DNA of 64,000 bases from Candidatus Pacearchaeota archaeon (GTDB taxonomy: Archaea; Nanobdellota; Nanobdellia; Pacearchaeales; GW2011-AR1), in the NCBI GenBank assembly GCA_018303845.1, contig JAGVXH010000004.1, forward strand, positions 133,165 to 197,164, in the 5' to 3' direction. Position numbers and translations under genes: made by a program. Under the pieces are notes generated by a model, which ran no database searches, had not been told where the DNA came from, and was given only the letters and a program-made list of their open reading frames with translations. This document shows, one piece after another, positions 51,859 to 59,039 of this stretch (within the stretch, counting starts at the first letter, position 1; every line of letters starts with the position of its first letter).

Positions 51859-52386
51859 TTACATTCTCAAAAGGAATCCTTTTTTAGGCCGAAAGATATC
51901 TCCATTCTTCAACAATTTTTCAATCGTTTCATTGATTTCTCTTGTAGTCATTCTATCTTCTAAAGCCTTGTTCACACTTTTCAAAGGAATTAATTTTCCA
52001 AATGTTTCTTCTAATTTTTCTACTATGCTTAATACCAAGTCAGTTTTGTCTTTCACAATATTTGACGAAGCAGGCTTCGCGAATTTTTCTAATTTATTAG
52101 CTTTTATCGGAACATCCATTGTAAACATAGAGCTATCTTTGATCTTTTCCTTTAAATGTTTTCCCCATAAAGATGTGATTTCTTTTCTGAAACTTTCGAA
52201 TTTGAGTATATTAGAATCAATTAAATCAAGATTATAGAAATCTTTCTCATCGCTATTTTTTAATTTTTTAAATTTATTAGAGATATATTCTATGTCTGAG
52301 CATATAGACTCTACTTTATCCTTTATTTTATCCCTTTTTTTTTCAATCAAGACAATTATAGTTGCATTATTCATTGTTTTCGCCAT
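51859..52386 (-). CDS. New N-terminal domain fused to an MCM C-terminal winged helix
   Basis: 175 residues starting 2 nt after the mcm stop. Residues 1-110 are helical, charged and unrecognised (KKRDKIKDKVESICSDIEY). Residues about 113-175 parallel the MCM C-terminal winged helix: GKLIPLKSVNKALEDRM, EKLLKNGDIFRPKKGFLLRM against MCM GKLVPMEEVSKALAGKV and GKLLKSGDLFRPKRGFIQRM, both ending in Arg-Met-stop. About half of the residues are identical. So it is a tail copy of the adjacent gene with a new head. It may bind the MCM ring or origin DNA; it may equally be a scar of an insertion that rebuilt the mcm 3' end. Confidence 0.8.
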   Translation of the reverse strand: MAKTMNNATIIVLIEKKRDKIKDKVESICSDIEYISNKFKKLKNSDEKDFYNLDLIDSNILKFESFRKEITSLWGKHLKEKIKDSSMFTMDVPIKANKLEKFAKPASSNIVKDKTDLVLSIVEKLEETFGKLIPLKSVNKALEDRMTTREINETIEKLLKNGDIFRPKKGFLLRM

Positions 52387-52388
52387 TG

Positions 52389-54437
52389 TTACATTCTTTG
52401 TATAAACCCCCTTTTTGGTCTAAATAAATCTCCACTCTTCAATAATTTCCCAACCGCCTCATCAACATCAACTTCACTAACTTTCCCAGCCAAAGCCTTA
52501 CTCACCTCTTCCATCGGAACCAACTTCCCTAACCTTTTCTCCAGCTCCTCAATCGTATCCCGAACAAGTCCAATCTTATTTCTCTCACTCGCTCCAGTCC
52601 CGCTAATCCTATCAATATCAAAAGTTTTCGTGTCCTTATCATAACCAACCTGCATCAAATAACTCTTCACCAAATTAATCGCAGCAATTGCATCAGCAAC
52701 TTCAACCTTATCACCGAGTCTCATCCGAGCATGCGCTTCAGCTAGACGCACTATCGCCTCAAGTTGCCTAGCCCCAATTGGAATCGGCTTACTAGGGCCA
52801 TCCCCAATTTGTGGCATATTACGCAATCCCACATAAAATTCCTTCATTGCCGCAATAGCCCCGTCGCCCAAAACCGGTTTATATTTCTGTTTAGCATACG
52901 AAATATATTTTTTTAATAAAGCATTATCAATTACATCGTGTTTTGCCTCCTGCTTATGTTCGAGCAAAACATGCGTCGCAATAGCTTCATCACTATCCCG
53001 TCCAGGAATATCCCTCATAATAAAAATTGCATCAAAACGAGAAAGAAGACTAGGCACTAAATTAACCTGTTTAGGAATCGATTGCAAAGGATCAAACCTT
53101 CCAAATTTGGGATTCGCTGCAGCCAAAACGGAAGTCTGACTCCGAAGCGTAGCCTGAACAGTCGCCTTAGAAATAGTAACGGTCTGTTGTTCCATCGCTT
53201 CATGCATCGTTGACCGGTCCTCTTCATCCATCTTATCGAATTCATCAATACAAACAATACCCTTATTCGCAAGAACCATCGCACCAGCTTCTAAGCCCCA
53301 CCCTTTCAGGATGTCATCTTTAACAACAGTCGCAGTCAAACCAGCTCCAGTAGAAGACTTTCCAGAAACATATCGAGCCTTAGGCGCAACACCAGCAATA
53401 AACCCAAGCATAACAGACTTCGCAACACCAGGGTCCCCCACAAGCAAAACGTGAATATCCCCTCTCATCTTCGTCCCATCACTCCTAGTCTTCTTCACTC
53501 CACCAAATAACTGAAATGCCAAGGCCTTCTTTACATTCCTATGCCCCCAAATCGAAGGTGCAATCGAATCAATCATCTTCTCCATCAAATTCGGATTAGC
53601 AGCCAGTTCTCGAATCGCCCTCTCGTCTTCCTCGTTAATATCAATATCTTCAAAACTTTCTTCCATCGGAATAATATTGTTAGATTCAATCGCCAAATCA
53701 AACCTTGTAAGCATCGCCCCACTCCCAGTCGAAATAGCAATCTCTTTCAAAATCCCAATAATCTTAACCCTACTCCCAGGTGTGGTCCTCATCTCCATAT
53801 TCGGGTCAACCAAGTCCTCTTTTAAAAAAATCGTCATACGTTTAGGTTGCTCCCCCCCATGCAAATTATCACTCGCTTCCTCAATAGTTAAAACCTGCGC
53901 GTCAACCATGTCCTTCGCAATTTCCTTAAATCCGCCACGCCGTCCACATGAGCATCGACTAGGTTCCTTGAACTTCTTATCAATCTGCAAAACCGAAATA
54001 ATCGAACCACAACTCGGACATTCAAATTTAGCATTAGTAACCAAAGGCCTAACTTCACTAGCCTGCCGAACAATCCCCTCAATCCCAATCATCTTCCCCA
54101 AATGTTTCGAACGAATATACCGAATATACATTTCCTGTCCTTTAGAAATACTCATGAATCGAACTCGTGCATCATTAGGCGCCCACTCAAGTTCCTCCAG
54201 AGCAACTTCAAGTAACTGGACCGTTTCCTCTGGTCGGTCAATTAAATTCCCCGCCAGTTCTGGAGAATGTGCCGAGAATTCATCAAAATTAACACGAACA
54301 ACTTTATTCTCCCCACTCATCCCCCTAATAATCTCTTTTCTATTAACTTCAAAAAATTCTTTCGCATCAATCAAAAACTCATCCTGATTAATCGCCTTCC
54401 CCATCGCCATCTTTCCAACTTCACTATCCTCTTCCAT
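52389..54437 (-). CDS. mcm: Replicative helicase MCM
   Basis: Hexameric 3'-5' helicase of replication. N-terminal domain with zinc site CPSC (140-143) and CSC (162-164), OB fold, then the AAA+ domain: Walker A GDPGVAKS (334-341), GAGLTATVVKD beta hairpin, Walker B CIDEFDKM (397-404), sensor 1 AAANPKFG, Arg finger LLSRFD (465-469). The C-terminal winged helix (about 620-682) ends GFIQRM. All key residues are intact. A copy of the C-terminal winged helix follows in the next gene. Upstream is cbf5. Confidence 0.97.
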   Translation of the reverse strand: MEEDSEVGKMAMGKAINQDEFLIDAKEFFEVNRKEIIRGMSGENKVVRVNFDEFSAHSPELAGNLIDRPEETVQLLEVALEELEWAPNDARVRFMSISKGQEMYIRYIRSKHLGKMIGIEGIVRQASEVRPLVTNAKFECPSCGSIISVLQIDKKFKEPSRCSCGRRGGFKEIAKDMVDAQVLTIEEASDNLHGGEQPKRMTIFLKEDLVDPNMEMRTTPGSRVKIIGILKEIAISTGSGAMLTRFDLAIESNNIIPMEESFEDIDINEEDERAIRELAANPNLMEKMIDSIAPSIWGHRNVKKALAFQLFGGVKKTRSDGTKMRGDIHVLLVGDPGVAKSVMLGFIAGVAPKARYVSGKSSTGAGLTATVVKDDILKGWGLEAGAMVLANKGIVCIDEFDKMDEEDRSTMHEAMEQQTVTISKATVQATLRSQTSVLAAANPKFGRFDPLQSIPKQVNLVPSLLSRFDAIFIMRDIPGRDSDEAIATHVLLEHKQEAKHDVIDNALLKKYISYAKQKYKPVLGDGAIAAMKEFYVGLRNMPQIGDGPSKPIPIGARQLEAIVRLAEAHARMRLGDKVEVADAIAAINLVKSYLMQVGYDKDTKTFDIDRISGTGASERNKIGLVRDTIEELEKRLGKLVPMEEVSKALAGKVSEVDVDEAVGKLLKSGDLFRPKRGFIQRM

Positions 54438-54499
54438 AAAAACTAGATGAAACTCCTGCTTAAAAATAAATATATTCTCAAATGTATATATACAAAAGC

Positions 54500-55384
54500 T
54501 TAATCACATACAAATTCACTTCGTCCAAAAACAATTTCTTCTCCACTTTTTCGGTAAACCCCAACAAATTCATCTTCACAAAAGGCCGAAAAAAAATCCC
54601 CTTCCTTCAACTCTTTCCCCGCCAAACCACCAAACCACCAAACCACCAAACCACCATCACGAACAATTACGTTGTTTGTGAAAAGAGGCCTCCCAATATG
54701 AAGCGACTTCAAGGCAGACTTATCAACATCAACATATGGCAAAACCTTTCGAATCGCAATCTCAGCCGGAACAATCATATTCCTTAATTCTGAATCATCC
54801 CCACCTTTCCACTTAGTAATAGCCCCTTCAAGCTCATCCAATTTTACAATATTCTTCTCATCAAATATTCCAGCCTCAGTTCTTCTGAGCTCCCCCATGT
54901 GCCCACCTCCAATCATCTCACCCAAATCCGAACAAAGCTTTCGAATATAAGTCCCGCCCTCAACTTTCGCCTCAAATAAAAAACTCCTATTATCATCACT
55001 CGCCTCAATCAACTTCCAAGAATAAACTACTCGCTCCCTTTCTTCCCTCTTCACAGCACTCCGATGTGGCGGCGTCTGCAAAATCTTCCCAACGAAATTA
55101 TCATCAATCAACTTCTGCAAATCCTCCAACTTACATTCCTTATGCGTCTCCAAAATCCCAACATAAGTCTTATCATGTTTGATAAAATATCCAGCCAACT
55201 TACAAGCCCTCCCAAGTGTCACAGGCAAAACCCCAGTCACCTTAGGATCAAGCGTCCCCATATGCGAAGTCTTCTTCAACTTCAACTGCCGCTGAACAAA
55301 CTCCGAAACAGAATACGAAGTCGGTCCCGCAGGCTTATCAAAATTAATTAAACCAAAATTTAACAATTCCTTAATATCTTTCAT
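54500..55384 (-). CDS. truB: tRNA/rRNA pseudouridine synthase TruB/Cbf5 family, repeat-bearing PUA
   Basis: Makes pseudouridine in tRNA position 55 and, with H/ACA guide complexes, in rRNA. The catalytic Asp46 lies in HMGTLDPKVTGVLPV; KTYVGILETHKEC, TPPHRSAVKREER, GGTYIRKLCSDLG and LRRTEAGIFDE follow. The PUA domain starts near residue 210; its loop at 244-254 (DGGLVVWWFGGLAGK) is encoded by an AAACCACC tandem repeat. 294 residues is the short archaeal Cbf5/TruB size. Downstream of tag and upstream of mcm on the same strand. Confidence 0.92.
   Translation of the reverse strand: MKDIKELLNFGLINFDKPAGPTSYSVSEFVQRQLKLKKTSHMGTLDPKVTGVLPVTLGRACKLAGYFIKHDKTYVGILETHKECKLEDLQKLIDDNFVGKILQTPPHRSAVKREERERVVYSWKLIEASDDNRSFLFEAKVEGGTYIRKLCSDLGEMIGGGHMGELRRTEAGIFDEKNIVKLDELEGAITKWKGGDDSELRNMIVPAEIAIRKVLPYVDVDKSALKSLHIGRPLFTNNVIVRDGGLVVWWFGGLAGKELKEGDFFSAFCEDEFVGVYRKSGEEIVFGRSEFVCD
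54624..54655. repeat. AAACCACC tandem repeat within truB
   Basis: Four exact octamers of AAACCACC. Like the octamer tract in eno (16377-16406), it is not a multiple of three per unit, so copy-number change by other than three shifts the frame, and it encodes a Gly/Trp/Val-rich loop in the PUA domain. Similar octamers in two unrelated genes suggest a repeat type spread in this genome. Confidence 0.9.
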
Positions 55385-55408
55385 AAAACTAAAACTAAAA
55401 CTTTCCCT

Positions 55409-55945
55409 TTAAATCTTCCTAAACGAGCAATCGCTCTCATGTCCCCAAACAACTCCAACCGCCTGCAAAAAAGCATAAACAATAGTTGACCCCACAAAAC
55501 TAAAACCTCGTCTTTTCAAATCCTTACTAATCTCATCACTCAAATCACTCCTAGTCAAACCACTCCCAACAACAACTTTCCCATCAACAAAATTCCATAA
55601 ATATTTAGAAAAACTTCCAAACTCATTCCTAACCAAAATAAACGCCCGAGCATTAGAAATAGCCGACAAAATCTTCAATCGATTCCTCACAATCCCTTCG
55701 TCTCCCATCAACCTTTCAACATCTTCGTCCGAATACAAAGCCACCTTTTCAAAATCAAACTCATCAAAAGCCCTACGATAAGCATCCCTCTTCCTTAAAA
55801 TTGTAATCCAACTAAGTCCAGCCTGTGCCCCTTCCAAAATCAAAAACTCAAACAACTTTAAATCATCAAAAACTGGTACACCCCATTCGTAATCATGGTA
55901 TTTAAGATATAGTTCATCTTCCCCACACCAAGAACATCTTTTCAT
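55409..55945 (-). CDS. tag: DNA-3-methyladenine glycosylase I (Tag)
   Basis: Base-excision enzyme removing 3-methyladenine. 178 residues: N-terminal zinc pair CSWCGEDELY, YHDYEWGVPVFDD, LFEFLILEGAQAGLSWITIL, RKRDAYRRAF, and the C-terminal GFSFVGSTIVYAFLQA with VWGHESDC, which supplies the remaining zinc ligands. This is the bacterial Tag family, uncommon in archaea, so probably acquired. Between cbf5 and eL31 on the same strand with short gaps. Confidence 0.93.
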   Translation of the reverse strand: MKRCSWCGEDELYLKYHDYEWGVPVFDDLKLFEFLILEGAQAGLSWITILRKRDAYRRAFDEFDFEKVALYSDEDVERLMGDEGIVRNRLKILSAISNARAFILVRNEFGSFSKYLWNFVDGKVVVGSGLTRSDLSDEISKDLKRRGFSFVGSTIVYAFLQAVGVVWGHESDCSFRKI

Positions 55946-55976
55946 AAAATAAAACCTAAATCCTATATTAAAAACC

Positions 55977-56678
55977 TTACTTCAATCCTTTCTCACTAGC
56001 AACCTGTTGCGTGTGCTTTCCTTCAGCAGTATGTTTCCCAGCCTTAACTTTCCCCTTAGCAAACTTAGCATCAGCCTCAGCCTCAGCCTTGACATCTTCC
56101 TTCTCTTCAACAACATCAACAACGCCATCTTTATCTTTATCAGCATCAATCTTTTCTTTCTTAGCAGGCTTAACAGCTTTCTTTCCAACTTCACTAGCAG
56201 CCTTTGCCTTTTCCTCTCGAGCAATCTTAAACTTAACATAATCTGCAGGGTCAGCGAGCTCAACATAAACAATCCCATCAATCTTCTTCGCCTTAATCTT
56301 AATTTTATGAAGCGGATTCTTAATTCCTCTAAACCAAAGCTCATTATTCAAATGAATATTAACCTTAACCTTTCTCCTGTCTCCATCCCTAATATTCATA
56401 TGCCTCACAACAAATTCTTTCAAAACACGAACAGCCTTTTTCGCCCTTCGATATTGTGGAACATTCAAAAATCCTTTTCTCAAAGGAACAATATATTCCC
56501 TCTCAAGTTCAACTTTACCTTCAATCTGCTTTGCCTTTTTCTCAGCCTTCTCAATAGCCGACTTAGACATCTTCTTCTCTTTCTTCTTTTCACTATCAAC
56601 CACAGTTTCCCTATTCTCAGTAGTATCTTTAACGTCTTGTCTCTTATTTTCCATTTCTTGTTTTTTCTCTTCCGCCAT
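55977..56678 (-). CDS. rpl31e: 50S ribosomal protein eL31 with long tails
   Basis: Large-subunit protein near the exit tunnel. The core at about 50-145: REYIVPLRKGFLNVPQYRR, AKKAVRVLKEFVVRHMNI, VNIHLNNELWFRGIKNPLHK, KAKKIDGIVYVELAD. Typical archaeal eL31 is about 85-95 residues; here a 45-residue Lys/Glu-rich N-terminal extension and an about 85-residue C-terminal extension (DKDKDGVVDVVEEKEDVKAE onward) are added, rich in Lys, Glu and Ala. The ATG overlaps the eL39 stop. Confidence 0.93.
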   Translation of the reverse strand: MAEEKKQEMENKRQDVKDTTENRETVVDSEKKKEKKMSKSAIEKAEKKAKQIEGKVELEREYIVPLRKGFLNVPQYRRAKKAVRVLKEFVVRHMNIRDGDRRKVKVNIHLNNELWFRGIKNPLHKIKIKAKKIDGIVYVELADPADYVKFKIAREEKAKAASEVGKKAVKPAKKEKIDADKDKDGVVDVVEEKEDVKAEAEADAKFAKGKVKAGKHTAEGKHTQQVASEKGLK

Positions 56679-56893
56679 TATCCTAAATTCGCTTTCCTCA
56701 TTTTTCTTGGTTTAACTTTCAAATGCTGCCTTCTCCAACTTCTCTTCACATGAGTAATACTCGACGGGTGAACCTTCTTCCCCTTCCCGAATTTTTTAAT
56801 AACTGCCCAAAATGGGGCCCACTTTGTTTGCTTCTTAACTCTATCCAAATGTCTCTTCTTACTACTAGCAGCAACAGCCTTTCTACTTGCCAT
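56678..56893 (-). CDS. rpl39e: 50S ribosomal protein eL39
   Basis: 71 residues, basic. KKRHLDRVKKQTKWAPFWAV and the C-terminal KRSWRRQHLKVK match the eL39 pattern (SKKRLAK-KQN, NPKRRHWRR-KLK). Typical eL39 is 50-51 residues; this one has a longer N-terminus and a basic C-terminal tail KPRKMRKANLG. Lies between eS19 and eL31 with one-base overlaps. Confidence 0.85.
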   Translation of the reverse strand: MASRKAVAASSKKRHLDRVKKQTKWAPFWAVIKKFGKGKKVHPSSITHVKRSWRRQHLKVKPRKMRKANLG

Positions 56894-57435
56894 TATTCAC
56901 TTTCCTCCACATCTTCATCTTCTTGTGCAACAATTTCATCTTCTTGCTCATCTTCATCTTTCTGTCCATTCAAAGGAGCATTCCTTACAACCCAATCGTT
57001 CCCATTTATTACATTCTCATAAGCGCCGTCAATAGAATCCAAAAGTTCTCGTCCCTTGTCAGTAAGTCGTCTTCCATGCTGCATTCTCAAAACCTTCTCA
57101 ACTAAACCAGCTGCTTCAGCCTGTTGTAAAATAACACGAATAATCTTTCCTCCAGATTTGAAAAACTTATCAGGCTTTCCTCCCCTGTCCTTCCTTGAAC
57201 CATATCTAGTTCGAAGCTTTCCAACACCAACAACTCCTCGAATATACAACTGTCTCAAAATACTTGCACTTCGAATAAACCAAAAATCTTCACTTGCAGG
57301 CGGCCTCTCTCGCGAAACACCAGTCTTAGCATACAAAGCCCATTCAGGAACTTCAAACTCAGGCATCTTCTTCAAAGCCTCAGCCAAAGCTGGAATATAC
57401 TTCTCCGGATTCTGCGCGAATATTGTTCTTGCCAT
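56893..57435 (-). CDS. rps19e: 30S ribosomal protein eS19
   Basis: Assembly protein of the small-subunit head. 180 residues: YIPALAEALKKMPEFEVPEW, GVSRERPPASEDFWFIRSAS, ILRQLYIRGVVGVGKLRTRY, GSRKDRGGKPDKFFKSGGKI and LEKVLRMQHGRRLTDKGREL pieces are present. A 30-residue acidic C-terminal tail (EDEQEDEIVAQEDEDVEESE) is extra. First gene of the eS19-eL39-eL31 operon, promoter at 57542-57552. Confidence 0.95.
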   Translation of the reverse strand: MARTIFAQNPEKYIPALAEALKKMPEFEVPEWALYAKTGVSRERPPASEDFWFIRSASILRQLYIRGVVGVGKLRTRYGSRKDRGGKPDKFFKSGGKIIRVILQQAEAAGLVEKVLRMQHGRRLTDKGRELLDSIDGAYENVINGNDWVVRNAPLNGQKDEDEQEDEIVAQEDEDVEESE

Positions 57436-57541
57436 ATTTCTCTAAGGTTTAATTTCTATCGTCTATCATCTCGCATAGCGGGCTCTTCTTTCGAAGATAG
57501 ATAAGCATAAGCTCATTAACCTAGAATAAACTGATAATTTT

Positions 57542-57552
57542 CCTTTATAAGT
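57542..57552 (-). promoter_or_regulatory. TATA box of the eS19-eL39-eL31 operon
   Basis: Reads ACTTATAAAGG toward eS19, about 107 nt before its ATG. It predicts a leader of roughly 80 nt, long for this genome and a possible site of ribosomal-protein autoregulation. Confidence 0.6.
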
Positions 57553-57608
57553 TTTTGTATTCCTCTCAAATAATGTTACAGTTTGTAACCATTGGTAACC
57601 ATATGTGT

Positions 57609-57663
57609 AAAAAGAAAAATGGTCCTCAATCTAAAACGCCGAAGCATTCCAAAAAGAGGACCA
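57609..57663 (-). terminator. Intrinsic terminator of the hfl-pilin module, bacterial type
   Basis: On the minus strand TGGTCCTC pairs with GAGGACCA, the stem continues with wobble pairs to AATGC-TTCG-GCGTT with a UUCG loop, and the transcript then runs into TTTTTCTTTTT. Stable hairpin plus U tract is the rho-independent form and lies 17 nt after the pilin-type gene. It fits a bacterial origin of the module. Confidence 0.8.
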
Positions 57664-57679
57664 CACAATCATTCAATTT

Positions 57680-58072
57680 TTACAGTTGGTCGGTTATAAC
57701 AGCCTCGATTTGCTGTTGGTTATCCTGCCTTTTTGAATACTTCTTCACAAATTCCGGAATCGTAATAATCAAGATACCGATAATTGCTATAACAATCAGC
57801 AGTTCAATAAGTGTAAATCCATGATCGCTTCCCTCCTCCTTCCCACTTTCTTTTTGATCCTCCAGCTTTTCCTCAATCACAACCTCCGAGGCATCCTTCA
57901 CAAGAAACAAAAGAAGAAGCGGGCCGGCAAGACCTATGACGATCCCGAACAAAGAATCCAAAAGTGTAAAATTACTTGTTTTCCGCACTATGCGTCTCCA
58001 CGCCTTAAATCCGCAAATCCACCATGCTAAAAATATAATAAGCGGAATAATAAGGCTTAGTCTTGCAATCAT
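57680..58072 (-). CDS. Membrane protein fused to a type IV prepilin signal
   Basis: 130 residues. Two membrane helices at about 4-24 and 39-60, a charged linker (EKLEDQKESGKEEGSDH), then GFTLIELLIVIAIIGILIIT at about 86-105, the bacterial class III prepilin signal with the +5 Glu. In ordinary pilins GFTLIE follows a leader of 5-20 residues; here it is internal after two helices, a fusion that I have not seen described. The ATG has an AAAGGAGG Shine-Dalgarno site 6-8 nt upstream. Third gene of hflK-hflC-this, followed by an intrinsic terminator. Whether a prepilin peptidase cuts it is unknown. Confidence 0.72.
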   Translation of the reverse strand: MIARLSLIIPLIIFLAWWICGFKAWRRIVRKTSNFTLLDSLFGIVIGLAGPLLLLFLVKDASEVVIEEKLEDQKESGKEEGSDHGFTLIELLIVIAIIGILIITIPEFVKKYSKRQDNQQQIEAVITDQL

Positions 58073-58137
58073 AATTCCTCCTTTCGGGATACAAGCAAAG
58101 CAAACACACTCATATCCCGAAAATTAAGTTGTAATTA

Positions 58138-59031
58138 TTATAGCCCTTTGACGGCATTCCAAAGAGGACCTTTGGTGCTCAGATAAAGCTGAGTATCTTC
58201 ATTCGCGGAGGAACGATACACTGTCATTTGCTGAAGGAAGTTATAAAACTCAGGGTCTACGCTATATACATCAGCGTAAATCTTGGTCGCCGTAGCTTTC
58301 GCAGCGCCTCTGATTTTTTGGGCCTCCATTTCTGCAGTGGATTGGATGCGGTTCAGTTCCTTTTCCTTATCGCCCATGATTTTCGCGTATTCAGATTCGC
58401 CTTCAGATATTGTCTCCGCAGCCTTGCTCATTCTCTCCGCAGACATCCGATTATAGACGTCCGATCTTACACTTTCAATATAGTTTACCCGTTTTATATT
58501 GAATTTAATGAGTTCAATCCCAAATTCAGAAGCTTTAACCTTGGCAGATGCAAAAATCTTTTCAATAATCCCGCCTCGGCCAATTGTGACTTTACTAAAT
58601 TCCCCAGCTTCACTAAGCTCCCTGTTAGTACTTCTGACCACGTCCGCAAGAGTGTTTTGCTGAATAACATTCCTAGTGGCAGCCTCAATAACGTTGTCCA
58701 GTCTGCGGAGCGCAGCATCCCGATTGCCCACAGTAGTATAATACTTTTCAAGGTCAGCAATTCTCCATCTGGCGAATGTGTCGACATAGATGTATTTTTT
58801 ATCCAAAGTGGGCATCTGTCCTTTTTCTCCATCCCAGTCCAGGATCCGATCCGTAAACGACTCGGCCGTGGTGATTATGGGCATCTTGAAATGTAGGCCA
58901 GGAGCCTTCTCAGTCCCGATGACTTTCCCAAATTTCACGAGAACAACCTGCTCCACTTCAGATACTGTGTAAACCAAAGAATATATAACGATAAAAATGA
59001 ATGCGATGCAAATATAGGCAATATTTTTCAT
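58138..59031 (-). CDS. hflC: HflC, SPFH/prohibitin-family membrane protein
   Basis: Membrane scaffold that with HflK forms a cage around the FtsH protease in bacteria. N-terminal helix IAYICIAFIFIVIYSLVY, SPFH domain with EVEQVVLVKFGKVIGTEK, PGLHFKMP, DWDGEKGQMPTLDKKYIYVD, RWRIADLEKYYTTVGN, then a coiled coil (ERMSKAAETISEGESEYAK) and conserved C-terminal PEFYNFLQQM. AGGAGGT 6 nt before the ATG is a full bacterial Shine-Dalgarno site. Base composition is noticeably richer in G+C than the neighbours. Nine-nt gap after hflK. Confidence 0.95.
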   Translation of the reverse strand: MKNIAYICIAFIFIVIYSLVYTVSEVEQVVLVKFGKVIGTEKAPGLHFKMPIITTAESFTDRILDWDGEKGQMPTLDKKYIYVDTFARWRIADLEKYYTTVGNRDAALRRLDNVIEAATRNVIQQNTLADVVRSTNRELSEAGEFSKVTIGRGGIIEKIFASAKVKASEFGIELIKFNIKRVNYIESVRSDVYNRMSAERMSKAAETISEGESEYAKIMGDKEKELNRIQSTAEMEAQKIRGAAKATATKIYADVYSVDPEFYNFLQQMTVYRSSANEDTQLYLSTKGPLWNAVKGL

Positions 59032-59039
59032 AAGACCTC

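Noticed and set aside
57640..57662. Possible displaced hflC 3' end (GGTCCTC...GGAATGC, resembling 58152-58172)
   Set aside because: The resemblance is about 17 of 19 bases with a 2-base gap, and the sequence is better explained as one arm of the terminator hairpin.
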